From Bacteroidota bacterium (lineage in GTDB: Bacteria; Bacteroidota; Bacteroidia; Bacteroidales; Prolixibacteraceae), in NCBI GenBank assembly GCA_023251455.1, contig JAHEYT010000068.1:1-34803 (forward strand): a stretch of 34,803 nucleotides of DNA. Direction: 5' to 3'. Below are positions 1-8,568 of the stretch, piece by piece (position 1 is the stretch's first letter; every line of letters starts with the position of its first letter). The notes beneath the pieces are model-generated. The model was not told the DNA's origin, searched no databases, and saw nothing but the letters and a program-made list of their open reading frames with translations. The translations under genes and the position numbers were made by a program.

Positions 1-1836
1 AAAGTAGAGAATTTAGTGCTGAATAAAAACCCGAACGCCACCGAAGAGTTGCTCGAATTCGCACAAACTTTAAAAGCACAGGATGCCAAAGAAGAGCGTA
101 AAGATGAATGGCGCGACCTTCCGGTTGAAAAACGGCTGGAACATTCGCTGGTCAAAGGTTTACCCGATTATATCGATATTGATTTAGCTGAGGCGCTACC
201 GAATTATTCTCCAGTCTTAAATATTATCGAAGGTCCGCTGATGGACGGCATGAATGTGGTTGGCGACTTGTTTGGCGCCGGAAAGATGTTCCTGCCGCAG
301 GTGATAAAATCGGCCCGCGTGATGAAAAAAGCGGTGGCCTATTTGTTGCCATACATCGAAGCCGACAAGGATAAATTCGATACCACCGACAACCGAAAAG
401 TGGTGCTGATGGCCACCGTAAAAGGCGACGTGCACGACATTGGGAAAAATATTGTGGGCGTGGTTTTGGGCTGCAACAACTACCGGGTAATCGACTTGGG
501 CGTGATGGTTCCGACCGACAAAATCCTCGATACAGCCATTCAGGAAAACGTGGACATCATTGGCCTGAGCGGATTGATTACACCATCGCTCGAAATTATG
601 GTGGATGTCGCAACCGAAATGGAACGCCGGGGCATGAACCTACCGTTGTTGGTTGGCGGCGCAACCACTTCGAAAATTCATGCAGCGGTTAAAATTGCAC
701 CTCAGTATCATAACCCGGTGATCTATGTCAAAGATGCGTCGCGCGCGGTAGGCGTGGTTTCGAACCTGGTTTCAGGGAATGAAGAGTTCCTGAAGGAAAT
801 TAGAGAAGACTATCAGAATGTACGCGATTTGCACGGTCAGAAAAAAGCCAAAAAATACCTGTCTATCGCTGAAGCACGTGCCAATAAACTGAAAATTGAC
901 TGGGACAATACTCCCATTTATAAACCGAATTTCATCGGTGTAAAACAACTGATAGACTACCCGATTTCGGAACTTCGGAAATACATCGACTGGACATTCT
1001 TCTTCTTTGTTTGGGAGCTGAAAGGCAAATTCCCGGATATCCTGAACGATAAACATCAGGGTGAAGAAGCACGCAAACTGTATGCCGATGCCAACCGGAT
1101 GCTCGACAGGATTGAAGCCGAGAAGATGGTTCAGGCCAACGGTGTTTTCGGTATCTGGCCAGCGAATGCCGATGGCGACGACATTGTGGTTTACGAAGAC
1201 GAAACCCGCCGGAAAGAGGCCGGTCGCTTTTATGAGCTGCGGCAGCAGGAAGCTAAAAAGCCAGGCTCCCCGAATTACTGTCTGGCTGATTTTATCGCAC
1301 CGATCGAAAGCGGCAAAGCAGATTATTTCGGTGCTTTTGCGGTAACCGGTGGTGTGGGTATCGAAAAATGGATGAAGAAATTCCACGACGATCACGACGA
1401 TTACAATGCCATTTTGCTCGAATCGTTGGCCGATCGCCTGTCGGAAGCATTTGCCGAGTTGCTGCATCTGCAGGTTCGCAAAGAATACTGGGGATATGTT
1501 CCGGAAGAAAAGCTTTCGCTTGAAGAAATGTTCCATGTCGATTACCAGGGAATCCGGCCTGCCATTGGCTATCCGGCCTGCCCAGAACACCACGAAAAGG
1601 CCAACCTTTTCAATATGCTTAAAGCCGATGAAATTGGCATGACTTTGACCGAACACTTTATGATGCAGCCAACCGCTTCGGTAAGTGGCGAATTTTTCGT
1701 GCATCCGGAATCGAAATATTTCAGTTTGGAAAAAATTGGAAAAGATCAGGTTGAAGATTATGCCCGCAGAAAAGGGGTGAGCGTGGAAGTAATTGAGCAG
1801 TTTATGCCGTCGAATCTGAATTATAAAGGCGTGTAA
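1..1836 (+). CDS. metH: Cobalamin-dependent methionine synthase, C-terminal part (5' truncated by window)
   Basis: MetH transfers a methyl group from methyltetrahydrofolate to homocysteine through cobalamin in the cytoplasm. The frame is open from base 1, so the homocysteine and pterin domains lie outside the window; the GTG at 16 is an internal codon. Counting codons from base 1, residues 1-130 form the helical cap that covers cobalamin. The B12-binding Rossmann domain follows, with the diagnostic DxHxxG motif (DVHDIG, residues 143-148) whose His is the lower cobalt ligand, then GLITPSLE and VGGATTS segments. From about residue 280 to the end is the AdoMet-binding reactivation domain, with RPAIGYPACP at 519-528 and a complete C terminus. 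The 611 visible residues are about half of a full MetH (about 1,230 residues). A terminator follows at 2002. Very secure; only the missing N terminus is unseen. Confidence 0.97.
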   Translation, partial: KVENLVLNKNPNATEELLEFAQTLKAQDAKEERKDEWRDLPVEKRLEHSLVKGLPDYIDIDLAEALPNYSPVLNIIEGPLMDGMNVVGDLFGAGKMFLPQVIKSARVMKKAVAYLLPYIEADKDKFDTTDNRKVVLMATVKGDVHDIGKNIVGVVLGCNNYRVIDLGVMVPTDKILDTAIQENVDIIGLSGLITPSLEIMVDVATEMERRGMNLPLLVGGATTSKIHAAVKIAPQYHNPVIYVKDASRAVGVVSNLVSGNEEFLKEIREDYQNVRDLHGQKKAKKYLSIAEARANKLKIDWDNTPIYKPNFIGVKQLIDYPISELRKYIDWTFFFFVWELKGKFPDILNDKHQGEEARKLYADANRMLDRIEAEKMVQANGVFGIWPANADGDDIVVYEDETRRKEAGRFYELRQQEAKKPGSPNYCLADFIAPIESGKADYFGAFAVTGGVGIEKWMKKFHDDHDDYNAILLESLADRLSEAFAELLHLQVRKEYWGYVPEEKLSLEEMFHVDYQGIRPAIGYPACPEHHEKANLFNMLKADEIGMTLTEHFMMQPTASVSGEFFVHPESKYFSLEKIGKDQVEDYARRKGVSVEVIEQFMPSNLNYKGV

Positions 1837-1911
1837 GAAAGTTCACAGTTTCAATGTTCAGTCTCAGAATGGCTTGCTTGGAGCAATCGTGTAGCTTCAG
1901 AGGAGCAAAAT

Positions 1912-1990
1912 ATTTGTAGCCCGGGGTAAAGTGAGGAAGGAACGACACCATGGGTAAAAAGGGACACCCGGAATAAAACAAATCTACAAC
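1912..1990. repeat. GC-rich imperfect inverted-repeat element, possible dispersed REP/MITE-like unit
   Basis: A stretch unlike its AT-rich surroundings is bounded by TTGTAG (1915-1920) and CTACAA (1984-1989). Just inside are CCCGGGG and ACACCCGG, which can pair imperfectly. No reading frame of note crosses it. It resembles short GC-rich palindromic repeats with a GTAGCCCGGGGT core that I associate with Bacteroidota intergenic DNA, but only one copy lies here, so its repeat nature is inferred. It sits between the metH stop and the metH terminator. Confidence 0.4.
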
Positions 1991-2001
1991 AACAAAACGT
2001 C

Positions 2002-2030
2002 AAAAGGCTGAATGATAATTCTGCCTTTTT
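2002..2030 (+). terminator. Rho-independent terminator after metH
   Basis: AAAAGGC (2002-2008) pairs with GCCTTTT (2023-2029), and an inner GAAT/ATTC stem (2010-2013, 2018-2021) extends the helix across a T-T mismatch. The hairpin runs into TTTTTGCTTT. It is the first terminator after metH and separates it from the ATPase gene. Confidence 0.7.
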
Positions 2031-2051
2031 GCTTTACCCGATCTATTTACC

Positions 2052-2137
2052 TTGAAAATCTAAAGTTCTGCTTTAGTATTTCAATTTAAAATCAAAAATA
2101 CACCTTGAAAATCTAAAGTCAAACTTTAGAATTTCAA
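2052..2137. promoter_or_regulatory. Two tandem 33-bp palindromes upstream of the AAA/DUF4143 gene (candidate operators)
   Basis: Copy 1 (2052-2084) and copy 2 (2105-2137) both start TTGAAAATCTAAAGT, have a 3-base spacer, and end in a near reverse complement of the first arm. Copy 2 pairs at 14 of 15 positions (second arm ACTTTAGAATTTCAA), copy 1 at 12 of 15. The starts are 53 bp apart, about five helical turns, so two bound dimers would lie on one face of the DNA. Copy 2 covers the expected -33 region of the promoter at 2147, which suits a repressor site. The binding factor is unknown. Confidence 0.65.
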
Positions 2138-2146
2138 TATATTTTT

Positions 2147-2154
2147 TATCTTTG
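2147..2154 (+). promoter_or_regulatory. Promoter -7 element for the AAA/DUF4143 gene
   Basis: TATCTTTG fits the Bacteroidota -7 consensus TAnnTTTG and lies 20 bases before the ATG at 2175. No good TTTG -33 box is found at 19-base spacing, where the second palindrome lies instead. Confidence 0.5.
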
Positions 2155-2174
2155 CAGGATAAAATCAAATCCAG

Positions 2175-3338
2175 ATGTACCTCTTTCGTCCTGAATATGA
2201 AGCAGAAATTAGACTGACGCTGTTGGCAAATCCGGTGACAGCTATTCTGGGGCCACGCCAATGCGGAAAAACGACCATTGCCCAAAAGATGGGAACTGAA
2301 ACTCCTTCTACTTTTTTTGATCTGGAAGACCCCGACGATTTTGAATTGCTGAAAAATTCGGCCAAACAAATCCTAAGTCAGCAAACCGGGTTGGTTGTGA
2401 TTGACGAAGTACAGCGGCTTCCGGAGTTATTTCCGTTGCTGCGCGTGCTGGCTGACCAACAAAACGTAGATCGTAAATTTTTGCTGCTGGGTAGCGCTTC
2501 ACCCGAGCTGATGCGCAATTCGTCGGAAACGCTGGCCGGTCGAATCGGTTTTGTTGATCTGACTGGCTTCCGATTGGATGAAGTTGGCGTTGAAAACCTT
2601 TCTTCGCTTTGGCTGCGTGGAGGTTTTCCGCGTTCGTATCTGGCCGATGACGATCAGCAAAGTTATCAGTGGAGGCAGGATTTTATCCGAACCTTTCTGG
2701 AAAGGGATCTCGGCCAATTGGGATTTAATCTTCCTTCGCAAACATTGCGGCGGTTTTGGGTCATGCTAGCTCATTACCATGGACAAATCTGGAAAGCTTC
2801 AGAATTTGCCCGTTCATTGGGCGTTTCGGAGCCAACGGTAAAAAGCTGGCTCGATATTTTATCGGGAGCGTACATGGTTCGGCAGGTTCAGCCCTGGTAC
2901 GAAAACCTTCAGAAACGGCAGGTTAAAGCGCCCAAAATATTTATTCGCGACAGTGGTCTGTTGCATGCCTTGCTTTCGCTGCAAGGATCTGAAATACAAA
3001 ACAATCCGAAACTGGGTGCTTCGTGGGAAGGCTTTGTGATTGAGCAAATTATTAACCGAATGAAAACCCGTGATTACTATTACTGGCGAACACATGCCGG
3101 TTTGGAACTCGATTTATTGGTGATGAAAAACGGCAAACGTTTGGGCTTCGAAATCAAATATTCGGAAACACCCAAAGTGACCCGTTCAATGCATCAAATT
3201 ATTGAAGACCTGAAACTCGATCAGTTTTACATTGTTTATCAGGGGAAACATCGGTTGAATCTTGAAGAAAAAATCCAGTTATTGCCAGTTAACGAACTGG
3301 GAAAAGAAAATTTCGAACCTTATCTCAGAAATCAATAA
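2175..3338 (+). CDS. AAA-family ATPase with C-terminal DUF4143 domain
   Basis: A 387-residue protein of the AAA_14 plus DUF4143 family, common and often multi-copy in Bacteroidota and of unknown physiological role. Walker A is GPRQCGKT at residues 26-33; Walker B is LVVIDEVQ at 73-80. The middle holds a winged-helix-like segment (KASEFARSLGVSEPTVKSW). The C-terminal DUF4143 part has an E...ELDLLV...GFEIKYS arrangement resembling a PD-(D/E)xK nuclease core, so DNA binding or cleavage is possible but unproven. The gene stands alone between metH and a convergent efflux operon. Two palindromes just upstream suggest tight, perhaps self, repression. Domain content is clear; function is not. Confidence 0.93.
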   Translation: MYLFRPEYEAEIRLTLLANPVTAILGPRQCGKTTIAQKMGTETPSTFFDLEDPDDFELLKNSAKQILSQQTGLVVIDEVQRLPELFPLLRVLADQQNVDRKFLLLGSASPELMRNSSETLAGRIGFVDLTGFRLDEVGVENLSSLWLRGGFPRSYLADDDQQSYQWRQDFIRTFLERDLGQLGFNLPSQTLRRFWVMLAHYHGQIWKASEFARSLGVSEPTVKSWLDILSGAYMVRQVQPWYENLQKRQVKAPKIFIRDSGLLHALLSLQGSEIQNNPKLGASWEGFVIEQIINRMKTRDYYYWRTHAGLELDLLVMKNGKRLGFEIKYSETPKVTRSMHQIIEDLKLDQFYIVYQGKHRLNLEEKIQLLPVNELGKENFEPYLRNQ

Positions 3339-3354
3339 AAAGGGAAAACGATAT

Positions 3355-3383
3355 AAAAAAACCCGCTTGCTGTTGCAAACGGG
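3355..3383 (-). terminator. Rho-independent terminator of the efflux operon
   Basis: On the minus strand CCCGTTTGC and GCAAGCGGG form a 9-bp stem (one mismatch) around a four-base loop, followed by seven T. It lies 48 bases past the tolC-like stop and 16 bases after the convergent ATPase gene. Confidence 0.85.
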
Positions 3384-3430
3384 TAAAACTATTAGGTATT
3401 CTGCTTTGAGTAGAAGCAGTCATTAATACA

Positions 3431-4771
3431 TTATAATTCAATGGTCTGGCCGTTGTAGAAATCCAGAATTTTTGTTCTGAAAATGTACTCGTATTTGGCC
3501 TGAAGCAAATCGCTCTGAGCAGTTGATAAGTTATTCTTGCTCTGGTTATATTCAACCGAATTGATCATTCCCACATTAAACTTTTCTTCGGTGTAACGGA
3601 AAGCTTCTTTCGACGAAATCACTGTTTTTTGGTTGGCAACATATCTCTTGAAGGCTGCTATTGCATTGGTATAGGCTTGCTCAATATCTTTCCGGAGCAA
3701 ATTTTTAGTACTCTGTAATTGCAGTTCGGTATTCTCTACCTGGATTTGAGAATTGCTCACCCCTGTTTTGGCCTGGTAACGATTGAAAATAGGGACATTC
3801 AGTGTAAAACCAAAACCATAACGCTCGTTGCTTTTTAACTGATCGCTCAAAGCAATTTTGGTTCCAGTCTGGTAGTTCATGTATTTGTTATTGTAAAAGT
3901 TGTAGTAGTTTGCACCAAATGAAAGAGTTGGCAACAAATTACCTTTTGCAATGAGCAATTGTTTGCGGGCGCTCTCCAGTTTAAATTCGGCTCCTTTTAC
4001 CGCGGGTCTAATTTGAACAGCATTTTTGAATACATCCATGGTATTCATCAAACTCATGTTTGCGCCAATTTCGGGAAGTGTGGGTTTTTCAATTTTAAAG
4101 CTTTCGGTCGAAGGGAGTTCCAACAGTTGATATAAACCAAGATAGGCCAACTGCAAACGGTTTTGGGCATTCACCACATTCAATTCTTCGCGGGCATATT
4201 GAGCTTCAATTTCGAGCAAACTGCCTTTAGCCAGGCTACCGGCTTCAACCAGTTTCCCGGTACGGTCGATCTGCAACTGGGTTATTTTTTGCAATTCTGC
4301 GGCAACAGTCACCAGTTCGTCGGCAAAAAGTATTTCGAGGTACGATGCTGCAATATTCAGCATCATATCGTCTTTGGCTTTTTGCAAATCTTCCAGAGTC
4401 GCACGCAAATCCATATCGGCCATTTTAACCGAGTTTTTTAGAGCAAACCCGTTCCAGAGCGTAATATTCGAACTGAGACTTCCTGAAGTGGAGTTCGAAT
4501 TAATATCCAGATAGGTATTGTCGGCGCCGACCGTACGACCAAAACTCATGTTATTCTGAAATCCGGCATTCAGGTTAGGCAAACGGTTAAACTTGGCCTG
4601 TCCGAGTTGATTGTTGTAATACTCAGAATTCAATACCTGTTGTTTGATCTGAATGTTGTTTTTGAGGGCATAATCAATACATTTCTGTAACGACCACGAT
4701 TCCTGTGCCTGTGCGCTTGTTGTAACAACCAGCAGAATAGCGGCGGCAATAAGGCTGTATATTCGTTTCAT
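3431..4771 (-). CDS. TolC-family outer membrane efflux protein
   Basis: An outer membrane channel protein, 446 residues, forming the exit duct of the efflux system encoded just upstream in the operon. The start chosen is the ATG at 4771 because it opens directly on a signal peptide (MKRIYSLIAAAILLVVTTSAQAQ) and the frame further upstream adds only an unlikely extension. The mature protein begins WSLQKCIDYALKNN, typical of the first OEP repeat, and has two long helical segments (LEDLQKAKDDMMLNIAASYL and the later ALTVSGV-like second repeat, RKDIEQAYTNAIAAFKRY) as expected for TolC. It is the last gene of the five-gene operon, 83 bases after the adaptor gene; a TACCTTTG -7-like site in that gap (4814-4821) could give it some separate transcription. 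A terminator follows. Family assignment is secure; the exported substrate is unknown. Confidence 0.93.
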   Translation of the reverse strand: MKRIYSLIAAAILLVVTTSAQAQESWSLQKCIDYALKNNIQIKQQVLNSEYYNNQLGQAKFNRLPNLNAGFQNNMSFGRTVGADNTYLDINSNSTSGSLSSNITLWNGFALKNSVKMADMDLRATLEDLQKAKDDMMLNIAASYLEILFADELVTVAAELQKITQLQIDRTGKLVEAGSLAKGSLLEIEAQYAREELNVVNAQNRLQLAYLGLYQLLELPSTESFKIEKPTLPEIGANMSLMNTMDVFKNAVQIRPAVKGAEFKLESARKQLLIAKGNLLPTLSFGANYYNFYNNKYMNYQTGTKIALSDQLKSNERYGFGFTLNVPIFNRYQAKTGVSNSQIQVENTELQLQSTKNLLRKDIEQAYTNAIAAFKRYVANQKTVISSKEAFRYTEEKFNVGMINSVEYNQSKNNLSTAQSDLLQAKYEYIFRTKILDFYNGQTIEL

Positions 4772-4820
4772 TCGTATATTTTTAATATTTATTTTTGATG
4801 AAATTGCAAAGTTCAAAGGT

Positions 4821-4845
4821 AACTTATAACTCACAACTTATAACT
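4821..4845. repeat. Short direct repeat between adaptor and tolC genes
   Basis: AACTTATAACT occurs twice (4821-4831 and 4835-4845) with a 14-base period in the 83-base gap. It adjoins the CAAAGGTA (minus-strand TACCTTTG) site and is probably simple-sequence drift rather than an operator. Confidence 0.4.
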
Positions 4846-4854
4846 TATATCTAA

Positions 4855-5979
4855 TTAAGCCTTTTTCTTTTCTGGCTCCTTCGCTTTCTTCGGATCAACT
4901 TTTTCGCCTTTTACCTTATCCGCTTTGGTTAGCCCTTCTGTGATTTCGATGTTGATACCATCGGAAATACCGGTTTTAACCATTCGCTTTTCAAAGGTCT
5001 GCGGTGTTGCCGTTTCAATCTCAACAAACGAAGAATCTTTTTCAAACTTCAGTAATCCTTCAGGAATAACCAGAACACTGTCTTTTTTCTCCAAAACGAT
5101 ATTGGCGTTTGCACTGTAGCCGGCGCGGATAAACTGATTCTCTTTCAACACCACATTCGCTTTGATCTCGAACTGGATTGCTCCATTTTCTTCTTTCCCT
5201 TTCGGTGCAATGTATTCCAGAATTGCGCCAAATTTATCTTTTTCGATGGCGCCGATTTCGAGTTCAATATTCATTCCTTCCTTGATTTTACCAACCTCGG
5301 TTTCGTCAACCTTGCCTTTAAAAATCATATCCTGCATATCGGCAACGGTACAAATAGCGGTTCCGTTGTTGAATGTGTTTGACTGAATAACCGAGTTTCC
5401 TTCTTTAATCGGGACATCAAGCACCATTCCGTTTACCGTTGAACGAACAAGGGTATTAGTAGCTGTTTGTGCCCTTTTTGTTACACCATTTTTAATTAAA
5501 TCCAGATTATTTTCTGCGGCTGATAATTCTTCTTTGGCTGCATCATAGGTAACCTTGGCTCTTTTGTACTCTTCATACGAAATTACTTTCTGGTCATACA
5601 ATTTTTGCTGACGGTCGAAATCAATTTTTGAGTCGTCAAAATTTAGTTTGGCGCGGTTCAGGCGGGTTTCAGCATTGTTCAGGTTTACCATGTCAGGAAT
5701 AATTTTGATTTTGGCAATTACCTGGTCTTTTTTCACGAAGTCGCCGGCAACAATGTATAATTCATCAATAATTCCTGAAACCTGCGGCACGATTTCGATT
5801 TCTTTACGCGGAACTACCGATCCGGTAGCGACCGTTTTCCGAATTACATTCGATACGAACGGGTTCTTTGTTTCGAATACTTCGGGTACTTTTTTCGATT
5901 TGGTGTAGAGGAAGTAGATTGTTCCTCCAAAAATTCCAACCAGGATTACGATTCCCAGGATTCTAAAAATTTTTTTCAT
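4855..5979 (-). CDS. Efflux periplasmic adaptor (HlyD/MacA-type membrane fusion protein)
   Basis: A 374-residue adaptor that should link the inner-membrane ABC permeases to the TolC-like channel. Residues 5-26 are a single N-terminal membrane anchor. A biotinyl-lipoyl-like half follows (EIEIVPQVSGIIDELYIVAG), then an alpha-helical hairpin of about 100 residues rich in charged heptads (RLNRAKLNFDDSKIDFDRQQ onwards), the second lipoyl half (VNGMVLDVPIKEGNSV), a beta-barrel and a membrane-proximal domain. The C terminus is an odd Lys/Glu/Pro-rich tail. It lies 52 bases after the second permease gene and 83 before the TolC gene. The MacA-type assignment rests on the partner genes and the single anchor. 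Confidence 0.93.
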   Translation of the reverse strand: MKKIFRILGIVILVGIFGGTIYFLYTKSKKVPEVFETKNPFVSNVIRKTVATGSVVPRKEIEIVPQVSGIIDELYIVAGDFVKKDQVIAKIKIIPDMVNLNNAETRLNRAKLNFDDSKIDFDRQQKLYDQKVISYEEYKRAKVTYDAAKEELSAAENNLDLIKNGVTKRAQTATNTLVRSTVNGMVLDVPIKEGNSVIQSNTFNNGTAICTVADMQDMIFKGKVDETEVGKIKEGMNIELEIGAIEKDKFGAILEYIAPKGKEENGAIQFEIKANVVLKENQFIRAGYSANANIVLEKKDSVLVIPEGLLKFEKDSSFVEIETATPQTFEKRMVKTGISDGINIEITEGLTKADKVKGEKVDPKKAKEPEKKKA

Positions 5980-6031
5980 GATTTAGTTTTTTATATGTTT
6001 CTGTTTCTGATTATTTGTCATTAGAAAATGA

Positions 6032-7300
6032 TTATTCATCTCTGATTGCATCGATTGGTTTAATACTTACGGCTCTTTTCGCAGGGATGAGTCCTGCAAT
6101 GATTCCTGCAACAACAAGTACCGCCAAGGCCGAAAGAGCCATCGTTAAATTCACCTCAGGATTTCTGAAGAACAATTCCTCGCCTGATTTTGCTGAACTA
6201 ATCAAAATACGATTAAGCAATTCGAGCACTCCAACACCAAGCGACAGTCCAATGTATCCGGCCATTACAGTTAAGAACACGCTTTCGGCAACAATGTGTT
6301 TAATGACGGTTGCCGGTGTTGCGCCAATGGCTCGTTGAATTCCGATTTCCTGTGTTCGCTCTTTGATGATAACCAACATGATGTTGCTTACTCCGATAAC
6401 TCCGGCCAGAAGCGTTCCGATACCTACAATCCAGGTCAAAGCCTGAATACCTATAAATAAGGCATTGAACTTAACAAACTCTTTTTCGATGTTGAATGAA
6501 CCAATGGCCTGTTGGTCTTCAGGAGCAATTTTATGTCTGTCTTTTAATATCCTTTTCAATTTATCTTCCAAATCGCTTACTTTGGTTCCAGGTTTTGAGG
6601 TAACCGAGAAAAAATGAACTACGTTGCCGTAATTGTAAGCTGTTTGCATGGTCGAAAAAGGAATAATAATGGTTTCTTCTTTTTTCCCACCACCAATGTT
6701 GATGCGGGTTTCAGCATGTATTACACCAACTACCTGAAAGTAAACTCCGCTGATTTTTAGGTATTGTCCAATTGGGTCTTCGTCTTTATCAAACATCACT
6801 TCAACCACGCGTTCACCAATGTTGCAAACTTTTCGCTCCTGAAGCATGTCAATCTCGTTGATTAACCGGCCTTTGACAGGTGTCCAGCGATCGATTTTAA
6901 AATAATCCGGATAATCGCCATACATATTGAATGCTCCGGCTCTTTCGCCCCGGATGGTATTGTTGCCAGCCTGCTGGTTTCCAAATAATCGTGGTGATAA
7001 GTATTCCACTTCTTTTACATTCTCGCGAATGTATTGAATGTCTGTATTTTCGTAGTTCCACCGGCGTCCGCGTTGAAAGCCTTCATGAGGAACGCTTGTC
7101 CGTTCTGTCCAGAAAAATGCTGAGTTGGTTGCAAAAGCTCTCACTCCATCGAGTACGCCATTTTCAAGCGCTTTTCCTGCACCCGACATGATGATGAGCA
7201 TGAAAATTCCCCAGAATACCCCGAAGGCTGTCATGAAACTCCGAAGGCGGTTCTTTTTCAGGGCACTAATTATCTCGCTCCAAAGATCTAAATCAAACAT
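6032..7300 (-). CDS. ABC transporter permease, MacB/FtsX type (second permease)
   Basis: A 422-residue MacB-like permease. Helix 1 lies at about residues 20-42 (FMTAFGVFWGIFMLIIMSGA). A large periplasmic MacB_PCD domain follows, and three C-terminal helices form the FtsX domain (about 280-415) with the typical GVIGVSNIMLVIIKERTQEIGIQRAIGATP coupling segment, here split across motifs. The protein ends IPAKRAVSIKPIDAIRDE, a family hallmark. It is a clear paralogue of the preceding permease (7318-8568) but not identical, so the pair probably assembles as a heterodimer around an ATPase dimer. It starts 17 bases after the other permease stops. No ATPase domain is fused, unlike E. coli MacB. Confidence 0.94.
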   Translation of the reverse strand: MFDLDLWSEIISALKKNRLRSFMTAFGVFWGIFMLIIMSGAGKALENGVLDGVRAFATNSAFFWTERTSVPHEGFQRGRRWNYENTDIQYIRENVKEVEYLSPRLFGNQQAGNNTIRGERAGAFNMYGDYPDYFKIDRWTPVKGRLINEIDMLQERKVCNIGERVVEVMFDKDEDPIGQYLKISGVYFQVVGVIHAETRINIGGGKKEETIIIPFSTMQTAYNYGNVVHFFSVTSKPGTKVSDLEDKLKRILKDRHKIAPEDQQAIGSFNIEKEFVKFNALFIGIQALTWIVGIGTLLAGVIGVSNIMLVIIKERTQEIGIQRAIGATPATVIKHIVAESVFLTVMAGYIGLSLGVGVLELLNRILISSAKSGEELFFRNPEVNLTMALSALAVLVVAGIIAGLIPAKRAVSIKPIDAIRDE

Positions 7301-7317
7301 GATAATCTCTCCTTTTA

Positions 7318-8568
7318 TTATTCGTCGCGCAAGGCAACAATCGGTTTAATACTGGCGGCTCTTTTCGCTGGAATATATCCGGCAATGGCACCTGCAACAA
7401 TGAGCAGCAAGGTGGCATAGACAGCGATGTTAATGTCAACCGTTGGATTCAGGAATATGGTTTCGCTCTGATCGGTTGCCGGTCCGGCGGATTGCATCAT
7501 AAAATAGTTGACCAGTTCCATCAGTCCTGTTCCCAAAACTAAGCCGATGTAACCCGCGAGAGTGGTTATCATGATCGATTCGAGTAAAATAAGGCCAATT
7601 ACGGAGGCTGGACTTGCTCCAATCGCTTTTCGGATTCCGATTTCTTTGGTACGTTCCTTTACTACAATCAGCATAATGTTACTCACTCCAACAATTCCGG
7701 CAATTAAGGTTCCGATACCGATTATCCAGATAAAGATTTTAATGGCTTGGAATATTTTCATGGTCTGGATGTAGTTCTCCAGTTTATTGTACAAGCCTAT
7801 GGCACCCTCGTCTTTGGGGTCAAATTTATGTTGCCGGCCCAGAGCATTTCTGATTTGTTCTTCGATAGCCTGACTTTCTTCAAGTGTTGAGGCATCAATC
7901 GTAAGTGCCAGATTATGTAACCGGTTGGAACCATTGAAAATCATCTGGGCAGTTGAAAGTGGCATGTAAGCATTGCGGTTTCGGGTCGATCCAGGTTCGG
8001 TGCAAATGCCAACCACTTTAAATGGCACCTTATTTATATTTACGAATTCGCCCAATGCCACTGAATCCTTAAAAAGTGCGGTTTTAATATCCGTGCCAAT
8101 AACCACAACCTTTCGTTTTTGAAGAATATCAATCTGGTTGATAAACCGGCCTTCATTCAGGATGAGATTTTCAACATCTTTTAATTCGGGCTGACAGGTT
8201 ATAGTTGTGTATTCGCCTGATTCCTTTAAGTATGAATAGCGTGTATTGCCCATAAAGTAACGTCCTGACGATACACCAACGCCTGAAACCTTCTGTACAA
8301 TTTCCTGATCCTGATTCTGGAACCGGATTGGTCTGCCGGTTTTCATTCCTTCGTATGGAATGGTGGTTTCTCCGGTCCAGATCCACATGGCATTTACCGC
8401 ATCGTTCATGAAATTGGCAGCAACACCGTTACTCAAGCCGTTTCCCGAACCCAGCAAAATCATCAGCATGAAAATCCCCCAGGCCACAGAGAAGCCGGTG
8501 AGGAACGTCCGCATCTTATTTTTTTTGATAGTGGCAAGAATTTCCTGCCATTTGTCGATATCAAACAT
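7318..8568 (-). CDS. ABC transporter permease, MacB/FtsX type (first permease)
   Basis: A 416-residue permease with the same plan as its neighbour: helix 1 near residues 20-42, a periplasmic domain, and three C-terminal helices with the segments GVSNIMLIVVKERTKEIGI and RKAIGASPASVIG. It ends IPAKRAASIKPIVALRDE. Its ATG lies inside the end of the ATPase gene (8-base overlap), so the two are translationally coupled. The periplasmic region differs markedly from the second permease, which suggests separate roles in gripping the adaptor or substrate. Substrate is unknown; lipid, peptide or antibiotic export are the usual options in the family. Confidence 0.94.
   Translation of the reverse strand: MFDIDKWQEILATIKKNKMRTFLTGFSVAWGIFMLMILLGSGNGLSNGVAANFMNDAVNAMWIWTGETTIPYEGMKTGRPIRFQNQDQEIVQKVSGVGVSSGRYFMGNTRYSYLKESGEYTTITCQPELKDVENLILNEGRFINQIDILQKRKVVVIGTDIKTALFKDSVALGEFVNINKVPFKVVGICTEPGSTRNRNAYMPLSTAQMIFNGSNRLHNLALTIDASTLEESQAIEEQIRNALGRQHKFDPKDEGAIGLYNKLENYIQTMKIFQAIKIFIWIIGIGTLIAGIVGVSNIMLIVVKERTKEIGIRKAIGASPASVIGLILLESIMITTLAGYIGLVLGTGLMELVNYFMMQSAGPATDQSETIFLNPTVDINIAVYATLLLIVAGAIAGYIPAKRAASIKPIVALRDE

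Noticed and set aside
772..1704. A 310-codon open frame on the minus strand inside metH
   Set aside because: It lies antisense to a clearly conserved domain, has no domain of its own, and arises from the codon pattern of metH.
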